Of a DNA stretch of 64,000 nt, positions 46,094-55,504 are shown in pieces. The stretch spans positions 19,099 to 83,098 of the forward strand of contig CADDZE010000005.1 of assembly GCA_902812465.1 (NCBI GenBank), given 5' to 3'. The notes beneath the pieces are model-generated. The model was not told where the DNA came from. It worked only from the letters and a program-made list of their open reading frames with translations, and ran no database searches. Numbering within the stretch: position 1 is the first letter of the stretch; each line of letters begins with the position of its first letter. The translations under genes and the position numbers were made by a program. The DNA comes from Acidobacteriota bacterium (GTDB lineage Bacteria; Acidobacteriota; Terriglobia; UBA7540).

Positions 46094-46169
46094 TTTCGAT
46101 ACTTCTCAGAAGGTGGACACCCTGAGGTACGGCCCGGGGGGCGAGGGTCCCAATCGAGGTGAACAAAAC

Positions 46170-47285
46170 ATGCGGGCATTGGTCACAGGAGGCTGCGGGT
46201 TCATCGGATCGCACTTGGCCGACCGCTTGGTCGCGGAAGGGATCACCGTACGCATCTTGGACTCCTTGCAACCGCGCGTCCATCCCCGGGGACTGCCTGC
46301 CTGGGTCAACCCACGGGCCGAGGTCGTGCTGGGCAGCGTTACCCATCCGCCTACGGTGCGGCAGGCGCTTGAGGGCGTCGACGTGGTTTTCCACCAGGCC
46401 GCGTACCAGGACTATACGCTCGATTTTAGCCAGTATTCGGCGGTCAACGTCACAGGCGTCGCGCTCTTATATGAAACGATCCTTCGCGACCACGTCCCCG
46501 TCCAGAAAGTGATCCTGGCGTCCTCGCAGGCGGTTTACGGCGAGGGTCAGTATGACTGCCCGGAGCATGGTTTCACGCTTCCCCAGCCTCGAAGCCGCAC
46601 GCAGCTTCAGCGGGGCGACTGGGAAGTTCAGTGCCCGGTGTGCTCGAGGCCGCTCGAGCCGCGGCTACTGGACGAGGCTTATCCGAATCCCTTCAATCAG
46701 TACGCCGTCTCGAAGTATGCCGGGGAGCGTTTGGCCCTTGGCCTCGGCTGGCTTCACGGCATTCCCACTGTTGCCCTCCGATACTCGATCACCCAGGGGC
46801 CGCGCCAGTCCCTCTTCAACCACTACTCGGGGGTTTGCCGCATCTTTGTGAGCCGGTTGCGGAAGGGTTTGCAGCCCATCCTCTACGAGGATGGACGGCA
46901 GACGCGCGACTTCGTCCATGTTTCCGATGTGGTGGAAGCTAACTGGACCGTTTTGGTTCAAGAAGCGGCGGATTTCCAGGCGTTCAACGTAGGTAGCGGC
47001 GTCGCCGTCAGCATCAACGATTACGCTCAGCGGCTTTGCCAGGCGATGCAAATGGACTTCCGGCCGATCAGAAGGGGTGAATACCGCGTCGGCGACAACC
47101 GCCACAGCGTCTCCAGCATTGAAAAGCTGCAGCGGCTCGGTTGGAAGCCCAAGGGGACACTCGATGATATTTTCGCCGATTTCCTGAACTGGGTGGATTC
47201 GCTCGGCGGAATCCCCGAGGAGGCTTTTGCGGCCGAGGCGGCCATGCGCGAGGCGGGCGTGGTTCAGCAAGCGGCACACTCCTGA
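46170..47285 (+). CDS. NDP-sugar 4-epimerase with zinc-knuckle insertion (dTDP-L-rhamnose 4-epimerase-like)
   Basis: 371 residues, extended SDR. The cofactor motif is VTGGCGFIGSHLADRL, the catalytic region is LASSQAVYGEGQYDCPEHGF, and the Tyr/Lys pair is in NPFNQYAVSKYAGERLA. Between these lies an insert with CPEHG and CPVCSRPLEP, a likely Cys/His zinc knuckle, found in WbiB/Tll-type dTDP-L-rhamnose 4-epimerases. GAGGTGA precedes the ATG at 46170. It closes the plus-strand polysaccharide cluster. The substrate is inferred from that insert. Confidence 0.82.
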   Translation: MRALVTGGCGFIGSHLADRLVAEGITVRILDSLQPRVHPRGLPAWVNPRAEVVLGSVTHPPTVRQALEGVDVVFHQAAYQDYTLDFSQYSAVNVTGVALLYETILRDHVPVQKVILASSQAVYGEGQYDCPEHGFTLPQPRSRTQLQRGDWEVQCPVCSRPLEPRLLDEAYPNPFNQYAVSKYAGERLALGLGWLHGIPTVALRYSITQGPRQSLFNHYSGVCRIFVSRLRKGLQPILYEDGRQTRDFVHVSDVVEANWTVLVQEAADFQAFNVGSGVAVSINDYAQRLCQAMQMDFRPIRRGEYRVGDNRHSVSSIEKLQRLGWKPKGTLDDIFADFLNWVDSLGGIPEEAFAAEAAMREAGVVQQAAHS

Positions 47286-47401
47286 GAGGACTATAACAAC
47301 CGCGCCGATTGAGCGGCAGCTCTTCACGGCTGCCGTCAAGCTTCGAAGGAGGACCTGCGAGTCAAGTGACCGGCCACTAACCCAGTCTCGCCGGCCTGCA
47401 G

Positions 47402-49606
47402 CTAGTAGTGGAAGCGATAACGAATTTCGACGAACAGCTGCCTGGGATAGGCGTAGTGCGTGCCGCCGAAGGTGTTGCTGTTATCGATGAGAAAACGCCG
47501 GTTGGCGAGGTTCAGCGCCGTCAGGGCGATGGACCAGTCTTCGCCCAGCGCTTTTCCTACTGAGAGATCCACCGTGGTATGAGCCGGCAAGTGGCCTGGA
47601 CCATTACCATCTAAAAATCCGGAGCCGTACTGAACGGCGGCGGTCGACCAGGAACCCCAAGGTAGCCTCAGGCGGAGCACGCCGCTGAGGGTATGACGCT
47701 GGTCGTGGTCCAGGAAGAAGTAACAGCAGGGGGGAGGAGAGAAGTCCGTGAGGCCGCCGGTGACGGCACCCTTCCCCTCGGCGTATTGGTGTGCGAAGGC
47801 CAGGTGAAGGTCCGCTCGCCGGAGGACTTGGGGTGTGCGCAGCACAGCCTCCCAGCCGCGGAGGCGCGCCTCTTGGATGGTTAGCGGCAAGAAGAGATTG
47901 GAATTGCCGAGTACGTCGTGGTCAAAGAAGTTGCGGGCGCCCGTGCGGAAGTTGTCGATATCCAGGTTCCAGCCGCGCCACGGGACCGTCAAGCCAAAAT
48001 CGTGCTGCTCATCACGCTCGCCGTGCAGCGGCAGGAATCCGAAGCCCTCCTGGACGGCCAGCTCCAGAAGCGGACCGGAAACCGTGTCGAGCGGCGGTGG
48101 CTGGTAGTAGCGGGCGTAATAGCCGCGCAGCACCCAGTGCAGCCGTGGGATCAGGATCGCTGCCCCGACTCGAGGGTCGGCGTGATGCTCGGTCAGCAGG
48201 CCGGCGAAGCGCGTCAGCCGGAGGCCGCCGTTGAGCGTCAGCCAAGAGGCCGGCCGGAATTCATCTTCGAGGAAGAGTACTTCCTCGTTGCCCGAGGCAT
48301 TTTGCTGCTGGCTTAAGGAGAGATTGCCAGACTGAAGCCCGAATCTCGTGTGGTCGCGCTGGCCAAAGACCTGGAATCCACCCCGGGCGTTGTGCCTCCC
48401 AGCCACGGCTGAAAGCGTGCCCTGCAGGCCGAAGTAGCTCGAGGCTCGGTTGTCGTTGGTGACGATGGGATCACCCGGCCAGCCCGCGAAGTCGGCCCGG
48501 TTGAAGTGATAGAAGGGTGACACGCGGAGCGCGGTGGCGGGGCTGAAGGTGTGCACCCAGGAGACGTTGGCGAAGGCGTCGCTTTCGCGATCGAGGTCGC
48601 GAAAGCCAGCGGCCTGGTCTTCGGGCGTATTAGGAATCTGGTAGTGGTCCTTGCGCAAAGACATCACGAAACGCAACTGGTCAGAAGGCGTGGCGTTGTA
48701 AATCAGTGACCCGAATCCGCCCACACCACTCGCCAGGTCATGTATGACGGAGCTGGAAGGCGTTGCGAGCCCGAGATCGGTGCGGCTGGCGTTGACGCTG
48801 CCATAGTAAGCCCAGCGCTCGGTGTGACTGCCGAAGCTGAGTTGATCGTTGCTCTCGTTAAAGTTGCCGTAGCTCGTTACCAGCTCCGCTTCGTTGTTGC
48901 GCTCGAAGCCGGTGCGCGGCACGATGTTGAACACGCCATACGTGCGGTCGCCGTATTCCGCCGAGTAGCCTCCCGACTGCATCTCGATGTAGTCGATGTC
49001 CTTAGGGTCGAATTGGGGGCCGACATTGCTGGCGATATTCGTGTTAGGAACGGGGACGCCGTCCACCAGCCAGCTGACCTGATGCCCGCCGCGAACGTGC
49101 AATTGGTCGTGAACCATCACCGCGCCCGGCAGGTAATCGGTGATCAGGGCCAGGCTGTTGGTGCGATCGGCGCCGGGCGTCTCGCTAATATCCTTTCGGC
49201 TGAGAGTCGTGGCGGGCGCAGAGGCGACCGAATTGGCAGATCCGGCGGGGGCGATAACCTCCACTTTCTCGGTCTGGGTTGCCAGCGCCAGGAGAAAGTG
49301 CAGGACCGGAGCCGAACCAGCGGTCACCTCGACTGTCTGCTCGAGCACCTGGAAGCCAGGAGCGCTGGCGGTCACGGTGTATTGGCCGAGAGGCACACTG
49401 CTGAACTGAAATTCTCCGCTGGCGTCGGTTTGAGCATGGCGCGACCAAGCAGATGCTAACGCGTGAATGGTTACCTCCGCGCCCGAAATCGGCCGATGCT
49501 GCGGGTCATGAACGATGCCGCGCACGTTGCCGAAGATCGTGGCCCACCCCAGCCGAGTGAAGACCAGAAAAGCGAGCAAACTGATACACGCACGCCTGAG
49601 TCTCAT
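47402..49606 (-). CDS. TonB-dependent outer-membrane receptor with CarboxypepD-regulatory domain
   Basis: About 734 residues. A signal peptide (RRACISLLAFLVFTRLGWA) is followed by a CarboxypepD_reg-like domain (GNVRGIVHDPQHRPISGAEV, GEFQFSSVPLGQYTVTASA). Then come a plug domain (LHVRGGHQVSWLVDGVPVPN, MQSGGYSAEYGDRTYGVFNI) and a beta-barrel ending in the aromatic strand PRQLFVEIRYRFHY. This Oar-like layout is widespread in Acidobacteriota. GGAGGAGAGG precedes the ATG at 49606. A Cys-rich exported protein lies upstream on the same strand. The ligand is unknown; metal or oligosaccharide uptake are possibilities. Confidence 0.9.
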   Translation of the reverse strand: MRLRRACISLLAFLVFTRLGWATIFGNVRGIVHDPQHRPISGAEVTIHALASAWSRHAQTDASGEFQFSSVPLGQYTVTASAPGFQVLEQTVEVTAGSAPVLHFLLALATQTEKVEVIAPAGSANSVASAPATTLSRKDISETPGADRTNSLALITDYLPGAVMVHDQLHVRGGHQVSWLVDGVPVPNTNIASNVGPQFDPKDIDYIEMQSGGYSAEYGDRTYGVFNIVPRTGFERNNEAELVTSYGNFNESNDQLSFGSHTERWAYYGSVNASRTDLGLATPSSSVIHDLASGVGGFGSLIYNATPSDQLRFVMSLRKDHYQIPNTPEDQAAGFRDLDRESDAFANVSWVHTFSPATALRVSPFYHFNRADFAGWPGDPIVTNDNRASSYFGLQGTLSAVAGRHNARGGFQVFGQRDHTRFGLQSGNLSLSQQQNASGNEEVLFLEDEFRPASWLTLNGGLRLTRFAGLLTEHHADPRVGAAILIPRLHWVLRGYYARYYQPPPLDTVSGPLLELAVQEGFGFLPLHGERDEQHDFGLTVPWRGWNLDIDNFRTGARNFFDHDVLGNSNLFLPLTIQEARLRGWEAVLRTPQVLRRADLHLAFAHQYAEGKGAVTGGLTDFSPPPCCYFFLDHDQRHTLSGVLRLRLPWGSWSTAAVQYGSGFLDGNGPGHLPAHTTVDLSVGKALGEDWSIALTALNLANRRFLIDNSNTFGGTHYAYPRQLFVEIRYRFHY

Positions 49607-49796
49607 GATGCCTCTCCTCCCAAGTTCATAGGTGCGAATGCCTCTTGGCTCGCTGGCACGCGTCCGCAGCGCTGCTGTCGTCACCGCAACATCGGTGATG
49701 CGAGCGCTGCCGGAGTCGGGTAAAAGCCATCCGCCGGCCGGGTCGATCAACGTGCATGCCCCAGCGGGCAAGCGGCTCTGAGAACAACTTCGCCCG

Positions 49797-50213
49797 TTAC
49801 AGGCTGAGGAGAGACTGCGGAGGGTGATCGAGCTTGGGGACGTAGCCCGCCAGGGCGGGAGGCCGCAGGACGTCAGGCTGAAAGGCGCCTGTCGGTGGCC
49901 TGAACCATGCCAGGGCGGAAGCCAGCTTAAATCGCAGGTCGGCTTTTACCCCGGGCAGCGGAGCACTACCGCGCGACAGGTGGCAGGAGCAGTGCATCTG
50001 CTCAGCTGGCGAAGCACCGTGATGCATTGCCGTTTCCCTGCCGCAGGCGTGCGGCGCCGTCCGCTGCGCTGCTGACATCGGACAATGCTTGCCGCAGCAT
50101 GAGGGTGCTGAAGGGCCAGCGGCCAAAGGTTCGCACCAGCCCGGGAGAAGGCTGGACAGGCTGAGAAGCCCCAGCGAGACCAGCAGGAAGCAAGCCTGAA
50201 TCTTGCGCAGCAC
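49797..50213 (-). CDS. Exported Cys/His-rich small protein, likely metal-linked
   Basis: 138 residues from a GTG. A signal peptide (ACFLLVSLGLLSLSSLLPGW) is followed by Cys/His/Met clusters: SCCGKHCPMSAAQRT, ACGRETAMHHG and QMHCSCHLSRG. The tail has a hydrophobic strand FKLASALAWF and a Pro-rich end. This layout recalls secreted copper-linked proteins such as CopL, but there is no firm family match. It lies 190 bases upstream of the TonB receptor, same strand. It is probably a paralogue of the gene at 19335. Confidence 0.6.
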   Translation of the reverse strand: MLRKIQACFLLVSLGLLSLSSLLPGWCEPLAAGPSAPSCCGKHCPMSAAQRTAPHACGRETAMHHGASPAEQMHCSCHLSRGSAPLPGVKADLRFKLASALAWFRPPTGAFQPDVLRPPALAGYVPKLDHPPQSLLSL

Positions 50214-50337
50214 GCTGGCTATGTTACTACGCCCCCGCTCGGACGGTCAACCGAGCCCCCGGCCCCTCTCTCTCTCTGCCTAGAGGGATCAGCCTTCCCC
50301 TGCCGGCTGTGCGAGGGTTCGAGTACTATAGGGAACG

Positions 50338-53157
50338 ATGGGGATGCGCGACCACTTTCAGGGTGTCAACGAAGCGTGGGTTCTCGACCTGTATGAGCGC
50401 TACCAAGCGGACCCCGCCTCGGTCGACGAGGGCATACGAGCCTTCTTTCGCCAGTGGAAGCCCCCGGAAGGCTGGCTGGTAACCGAGGCGGACGCGACGC
50501 TCCCGCGAACAGCAGAGTCGGCTCGCACGTATGGCAAGGTCGTTGCCGCAGTCAATCTGGCGGAGTCGATCCGCAAATTCGGCCACTTGGCTGCTCAGCT
50601 TGATCCCTTGGGCAGTGACCCGCCGGGCGACCCGTCGCTTGACCCGGCGTTTCATGGGATCACGGAGGCCGAGCTCGCAGAATTGCCGGCCAGCCTGATC
50701 GTCGGGCCGATCGCTCAGGACAAGCGGAACGCCCTCGAGGTGATTCAGGAGCTGCGCCGCGTCTATTCGTCGGTGAGTGGCTGGGACTGGGCCCACCTGC
50801 GCGTCCCCGAGGAGCGCGAGTGGCTGCAGACGGCAGTGGAGCGCGGGCTCTACCGCCCCCCCGCCGATCCTATCGACGAGGTGGCGTTGCTGGACCGCTT
50901 GACGCAGGAGGGCGTCTTCGAGCTCTTCCTGCACCGCACGTTTCCCGGCAAGACTCGGTTCTCCATCGAAGGGCTGGGCATGCTGATCCCCATGCTCGAC
51001 GAGATCATCAGCGACGCGGCCGACGCCGGGATCCGCAACGTGCTGATTGGCATGGCGCACCGCGCGCGTTTGAATGTCCTGGCGCATGTGCTGAACAAGC
51101 CGTACGCGCAGATCATTGCGGAGTTCAAGGACCCGGCGCGTGCCAGCCGGCTTCGCGGTGATCTGGGATGGACCGGGGACGTGAAGTATCACGCAGGTTT
51201 CCGCCGCGCCGTGCGGGACGGGCACGAGGTGAACATGGTGGTCTCGCTGGCCCCCAACCCGAGCCACCTCGAGGCGGTTGACCCGGTAGTGGAGGGCATG
51301 GCCCGGGCGGCTGGAACCTTCGTCGACCGCGGCGGGCCGCCACGGTTCGATCCGACGCGGACTCTGCCCCTCCTCATTCACGGCGATGCTGCGTTTCCCG
51401 GCCAGGGTGTCGTAGCCGAGACGCTGAACCTCTATCGTTTGCCCGGCTACACCACCGGTGGCACCATTCATATCATCGCCAACAACCAGCTCGGCTTCAC
51501 GACCGAGCCAGAGGATGGTCGCAGCACCATCTACGCCAGCGACCTGGCGCGCGGCTTCCGCATTCCCATCGTGCGCGTCAACGCCGACTATCCGGAAGCG
51601 TGTATTGAGGCCGCCCGGGTGGCCCTGGCTTACCGCGTCCGCTTTCAGAAGGACTTTGTGATTGACCTCGTGGGCTACCGACGTTATGGCCACAACGAGG
51701 GCGATGAGCCTAGCTTCACCCAGCCGCTGATGTACCAGAAGATCGCTGCCCATCCCACAGTGCGGCAGCGGTGGGCTAAGACTCTGCTCGAACGCGGCGT
51801 AATCCAGGAGGGTGAGGCGGACGCCTTGGTCCGCAAGCACATGGATTATATCCAAGAAGTGCTGAAGACGGTGGAGCCCGAACGCCAACTGGTTGAACCC
51901 GAGCCCGCGCCGCCGCCGCCGGGGGCGGCTCGCCAGGCTCACACGGCCGTCGACGCCGAGAGGCTACGCCAGCTGAACGCCGCCCTGCTCAACCTGCCCC
52001 CGGGTTTCAACCTCAATCGCAAGCTGGAGCGTCCGCGAGCGCGAAGGCGAGAGATGCTGGCGGACCCGGAGGCCCGGACCATCGACTGGGCAGCCGCCGA
52101 GGAACTCGCGCTGGCATCGATCCTTGAGGACGGCATCGCCATCCGCCTGACCGGGCAGGATACCGAGCGCGGCACCTTCAGCCAGCGCCATGCTGTCCTC
52201 TTCGACGTGAAGACGGGCGAGCGCTTCGTGCCGCTCCAGGCCCTCCCCCAGGCGCGCGCCGCCTTCGAGGTTCACAACAGTCCGCTGACCGAGAATGCCG
52301 CCCTGGCTTTCGAATACGGTTACAACGTCCAGGAGCCGGGACGCCTCGTGATCTGGGAGGCGCAGTACGGCGACTTCATCAACGGCGCGCAAACGGTGGT
52401 GGATGAATTCATCGTGTCCGCGCGCGCCAAATGGGGGCTCACGCCTTCGCTGGTGCTCCTGCTGCCCCACGGTCTCGAGGGCCAAGGGCCGGACCATGCC
52501 AGTGCGCGTCCCGAGCGCTTCCTGCAACTGGCGGCGGCCATCAACCTGCGCCTGGCCAATTGCACTACCGCTGCGCAGTACTTCCACCTGCTGCGTCTGC
52601 AGGCGAGCCTTTTAAAGACGGACCCGCTGCCCCTGATTATCCTGACGCCCAAGAGCCTGCTGCGGCATCCGCGGGTGGCTTCGTCGTTGCGCGAGCTGGC
52701 CGAAGGACGCTTCCAGCGCGTGATCGACGACGCGCAAGCCGACCGCCAACGCGTGCGCCGGCTCATCCTCTGCTCGGGCAAGGTGTATGTAGACTTGGTG
52801 ACCTGCGGGCGGCGAGAGCAAACGCCCGAGGTGGCGATTGCTCGCCTTGAGCAGCTCTATCCCTTCCCGGGGGACGACTTGCGCCCTGTTCTGCAAGGTT
52901 ATCCCCGGCTGGAGGAGGTGGTATGGATGCAAGAGGAGCCGCGGAATATGGGGGCGTGGGAATTCCTGCGCCTTCAGCTCGCCCGCCTCATTGACGGTCG
53001 CTGGCCGCTGCACTACATCGGGCGGCCGCGCAGCTCGAGCCCGGCCGAAGGCTCGGCAGCTTGGCACACGCAGAACCAGGAGGCGCTGCTGCGCAATGCC
53101 TTTGACCTCGCCGAGATTCGTGCCGAGGAGAGCGTGTTGCTGAAGGGTCGCGCCTAG
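50338..53157 (+). CDS. sucA: 2-oxoglutarate dehydrogenase E1 component
   Basis: 939 residues, thiamine-diphosphate dehydrogenase that decarboxylates 2-oxoglutarate and transfers succinyl to the E2 lipoyl group. Motifs: FEL-type core FSIEGLGMLIPMLDEII, GMAHRARLNVLAHVLNKP, LAPNPSHLEAVDPVVEGMAR, the TPP-binding HGDAAFPGQGVVAETLNLYR, and the C-terminal QEEPRNMGAWEFLR. The N-terminal DHFQGVNEAWVLDLYERYQA is the E2-binding helix region. Length is normal. sucB follows at 53284; the E3 gene is not in the window. The leader before 50338 is short and contains TACTATAG. Confidence 0.95.
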   Translation: MGMRDHFQGVNEAWVLDLYERYQADPASVDEGIRAFFRQWKPPEGWLVTEADATLPRTAESARTYGKVVAAVNLAESIRKFGHLAAQLDPLGSDPPGDPSLDPAFHGITEAELAELPASLIVGPIAQDKRNALEVIQELRRVYSSVSGWDWAHLRVPEEREWLQTAVERGLYRPPADPIDEVALLDRLTQEGVFELFLHRTFPGKTRFSIEGLGMLIPMLDEIISDAADAGIRNVLIGMAHRARLNVLAHVLNKPYAQIIAEFKDPARASRLRGDLGWTGDVKYHAGFRRAVRDGHEVNMVVSLAPNPSHLEAVDPVVEGMARAAGTFVDRGGPPRFDPTRTLPLLIHGDAAFPGQGVVAETLNLYRLPGYTTGGTIHIIANNQLGFTTEPEDGRSTIYASDLARGFRIPIVRVNADYPEACIEAARVALAYRVRFQKDFVIDLVGYRRYGHNEGDEPSFTQPLMYQKIAAHPTVRQRWAKTLLERGVIQEGEADALVRKHMDYIQEVLKTVEPERQLVEPEPAPPPPGAARQAHTAVDAERLRQLNAALLNLPPGFNLNRKLERPRARRREMLADPEARTIDWAAAEELALASILEDGIAIRLTGQDTERGTFSQRHAVLFDVKTGERFVPLQALPQARAAFEVHNSPLTENAALAFEYGYNVQEPGRLVIWEAQYGDFINGAQTVVDEFIVSARAKWGLTPSLVLLLPHGLEGQGPDHASARPERFLQLAAAINLRLANCTTAAQYFHLLRLQASLLKTDPLPLIILTPKSLLRHPRVASSLRELAEGRFQRVIDDAQADRQRVRRLILCSGKVYVDLVTCGRREQTPEVAIARLEQLYPFPGDDLRPVLQGYPRLEEVVWMQEEPRNMGAWEFLRLQLARLIDGRWPLHYIGRPRSSSPAEGSAAWHTQNQEALLRNAFDLAEIRAEESVLLKGRA

Positions 53158-53283
53158 CGGACGGCTTTCCGAGTGCGCCAAGCTTTCGGCTTGGTGTCTG
53201 GGCTCTTTGCTTTCGATTCTGTCTCTGCTTGGCTCTCCGTTCCCACACGGAAAGGGCGAATTTCAAACGCGAGGATCGCCTCC

Positions 53284-54591
53284 ATGGCTACGAAAGTGGT
53301 GGTGCCCGAGCTGGGTGAGTCGGTGCTGGAAGCCACGGTCGGGAAATGGCTGAAGAAGGAGGGTGATTGGGTCAATCCCGGCGACGTACTGGTCACCCTG
53401 GAAACCGACAAGGTGGACCTGGAGGTGGGCGCGGAGCGGGGCGGCGTGCTGGCGCGCATTGAGCGGCAAACGGGCGAGGACGTGAAGATCGGTGAGGAGC
53501 TGGCGATCATCGAGGAAGTAGCGCCCGCCTTGGCCGAAGGGCAGGAAGCAAAGGGGACCGGACTCGAAGCGAAGGCGCCCGAGGTTCGTGAGCAAAAGGC
53601 TGCCGTGCCCGCTCCCCCTCAAGCGGGGACGCCCCCCTCCGAAGAAAAGGCTGTCCCACCAGGCAAGACCCAACCGGCCGCTTCGGAGCCTCCCATTCCT
53701 TTTCGGCCCACCCCCTCGGCGCGCCGTTACGCGCGCGAACACGGTCTAGGTGCATGGCCAGGCGGGACTATGCCGAGCCCATCGGGCCCCAGCCTTCAGA
53801 CTCCTTCATCGGCGACCTCCGGTCTGGTGGAAATGCCGCGGGGACGGGGTGAAGCTGAGGGAAGCGTGGCTGTATCAGCCCCAAGGGAAGCGCCGCGCGA
53901 GGAACGCATCCGCATGTCGCGCCGGCGTCTGACGATTGCCCGGCGGCTCGTCGAGGCCCAGCGCACGGCGGCCATGCTCACGACGTTCAACGAAGTCGAT
54001 ATGACGGCGGTCATGGAGCTGCGGGCGCGCCACAAGGACTCGTTCAAGCAGAAGTACGGCGTGGGGCTGGGAATCGTCTCTTTCTTTGTGAAGGCGTGCA
54101 TTGGCGCCCTGCGCGAGTTTCCCCGCCTCAACGCGGAAATCGACGGCGAGGAAATGGTGCTCAAATATTATTACGATATCGGCGTGGCGATTGGGGCTCC
54201 TGAAGGGCTGGTGGTGCCCGTGCTGCGCGATGCCGATCGCATGTCGCTGGCCGAAATCGAGCTGGCCGTGAAGGAGTTTGTGCGCAAGTCCGAGGAGGGC
54301 AAGCTTTCGCTGGACGACTTGCGAGGCGGTACATTCACCATTTCCAACGGCGGCGTCTATGGTTCACTTATGAGCACGCCCATCCTCAATCCGCCGCAGG
54401 TAGGCATCCTGGGGCTGCACAAGATCCAGGAACGGCCGGTGACCGTGGGAGGTCAGATGGTGAGCCGGCCCATGATGTATGTGGCCCTCAGTTACGACCA
54501 TCGCATTGTCGACGGTTCCGAAGCGGTGCGCTTCTTAGTGCGGGTGAAAGAATTGGTGGAGGACCCCGCCAGTCTGCTGTTCGCTACCTAG
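53284..54591 (+). CDS. sucB: 2-oxoglutarate dehydrogenase E2, dihydrolipoyl succinyltransferase
   Basis: 435 residues. The N-terminal lipoyl domain has the lipoylated Lys43 in [15 protein letters not shown] Pro/Ala/Glu-rich linker follows. The peripheral subunit-binding domain starts normally ([13 protein letters not shown]) but then loses the usual G-T-G-x-G-G-R-I-T-x-x-D-V part. The C-terminal catalytic domain is complete, with His and Asp in [16 protein letters not shown] and the trimer core [20 protein letters not shown]. The ATG at 53284 gives the family start [13 protein letters not shown]. The altered binding domain could change how E1/E3 attach. Confidence 0.93.
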   Translation: MATKVVVPELGESVLEATVGKWLKKEGDWVNPGDVLVTLETDKVDLEVGAERGGVLARIERQTGEDVKIGEELAIIEEVAPALAEGQEAKGTGLEAKAPEVREQKAAVPAPPQAGTPPSEEKAVPPGKTQPAASEPPIPFRPTPSARRYAREHGLGAWPGGTMPSPSGPSLQTPSSATSGLVEMPRGRGEAEGSVAVSAPREAPREERIRMSRRRLTIARRLVEAQRTAAMLTTFNEVDMTAVMELRARHKDSFKQKYGVGLGIVSFFVKACIGALREFPRLNAEIDGEEMVLKYYYDIGVAIGAPEGLVVPVLRDADRMSLAEIELAVKEFVRKSEEGKLSLDDLRGGTFTISNGGVYGSLMSTPILNPPQVGILGLHKIQERPVTVGGQMVSRPMMYVALSYDHRIVDGSEAVRFLVRVKELVEDPASLLFAT

Positions 54592-54654
54592 AGCCTCCTC
54601 CCCCGCAGGGCAGGAAGGACAACGTCGTGGCGCGGCCCGCCCAGGGGACGGCGG

Positions 54655-54684
54655 TTGACAGTTTTGGCTGAATCTGGTTAGGCT
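54655..54684 (+). promoter_or_regulatory. Candidate promoter of tRNA-Glu
   Basis: A perfect TTGACA (54655-54660) is followed after 18 bases by TAGGCT (54679-54684), a weak -10 box. The tRNA begins 48 bases later. The match is suggestive only. Confidence 0.4.
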
Positions 54685-54732
54685 GTCGTCGGTGACGGGA
54701 CTGGCTGCCGCGCCTCAATCGCGGGCCTTCAC

Positions 54733-54804
54733 GGCGCTATCGTCTAGGGGTTAGGACGTGAGATTCTCAATCTCAAAACCCGGGTTCGATTCCCGGTAGC
54801 GCTA
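54733..54804 (+). tRNA. tRNA-Glu (anticodon CTC)
   Basis: A cloverleaf is readable. The acceptor GGCGCTA pairs with TAGCGCT (G1-U72 wobble), and the D-arm TCGTCTAGGGG is typical of Glu tRNAs. The anticodon stem TGAGA/TCTCA encloses the loop TTCTCAA (anticodon CTC), and the T-arm is CCGGGTTCGATTCCCGG. CCA is not encoded. It stands alone between sucB and merR. Confidence 0.93.
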
Positions 54805-54934
54805 CCCACCCAGGTTGCCCTGCTCCATCCTCCAAGGCCAGGCGATGTCTCAGGAAGCAAGCCGGAGCCGGTGCCCCTTCCATGAACCTCGACCCTGCTC
54901 TAGGGTGTATGATGGGCCCGGGAGGTGAGCCCCG

Positions 54935-55423
54935 ATGGCCGAGACCTTCTACATCGGCCGCGTGGCGGCCGAGACCGGCCTCAGCGTTCATGCCATACGT
55001 TTCTACGAGCGCCAAGGGCTTCTGAAGGTGCCGATCCGCAGCCCGGGACGCTTCCGCATTTTCAGCGGCCAGGAAGTGCGCGACTTGAAGTTTATCCGCC
55101 GGGCCCAGGAGCTGGGGTTCTCGCTGACCGAGATTCGGGAGCTGCTGGTTCTGCGGCGCACCCGCCCGCAAGCTTGCGCGCACGTGCGGGACCTGCTGAT
55201 GAAAGCCCTCGGGCGCGTCGAGGAAAAGGTTGCAGACTTGGCGCGGTTGCGGCGTGAGCTCAGGAACAGTCTGCAGAAATGCGAGCGCGATCGGAAGCGT
55301 TCGCCAGCCAGAGCCGAGAGAACCTGTCCCGTGCTCGAACAACTCGATGGGACCGAGCCGGTGAAATCCCAGCCCTCCATCCCTTGCTCTCCTCTGGAGA
55401 AGCGGTCACCCAAAAGCTCTTGA
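54935..55423 (+). CDS. merR: MerR family regulator, mercury-sensor type
   Basis: 162 residues. The N-terminal winged helix is typical (YIGRVAAETGLSVHAIRFYE, RQGLLKVPIRSPGRFRIFSG), followed by the long dimer helix. The three metal-binding cysteines are Cys81 (RPQACAHV), Cys116 (SLQKCERD) and Cys131 (RTCPVLEQL), close to Cys82/117/126 of the Tn501 mercury sensor. GGAGGTGA precedes the ATG. It is transcribed in the same direction as the downstream metal genes, and a MerR-type operator lies just after its stop. A TATGAT box and a half-site-like TCTAGGGTG lie upstream of merR, suggesting self-control. The tail after residue 140 is extra. Confidence 0.88.
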   Translation: MAETFYIGRVAAETGLSVHAIRFYERQGLLKVPIRSPGRFRIFSGQEVRDLKFIRRAQELGFSLTEIRELLVLRRTRPQACAHVRDLLMKALGRVEEKVADLARLRRELRNSLQKCERDRKRSPARAERTCPVLEQLDGTEPVKSQPSIPCSPLEKRSPKSS

Positions 55424-55451
55424 ATCTAGACTCGTGTCTAGGGTGCATCCT
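55420..55451 (+). promoter_or_regulatory. MerR-type operator/promoter
   Basis: TTGAAT (-35, 55420-55425) is followed directly by the dyad CTAGAC-TCGT-GTCTAG (55426-55441), with CATCCT as -10 after a 20-base spacer (55446-55451). A 6+4+6 dyad abutting the -35 box and an over-long spacer are exactly the geometry of the Tn501 mer promoter. The -35 overlaps the merR stop codon. The 9-mer TCTAGGGTG recurs upstream of merR (54899-54907). Confidence 0.75.
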
Positions 55452-55504
55452 ATGGGTGGCCGGGAGAAGCGGCCGGCCCAACCCAGGGCCACGGTAGGTT
55501 CGGC

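Noticed and set aside
50326..51942. 538-codon open frame antisense to sucA
   Set aside because: It mirrors sucA in a high-GC gene, has no family motif and no ribosome-binding site; sucA is certain on the other strand.
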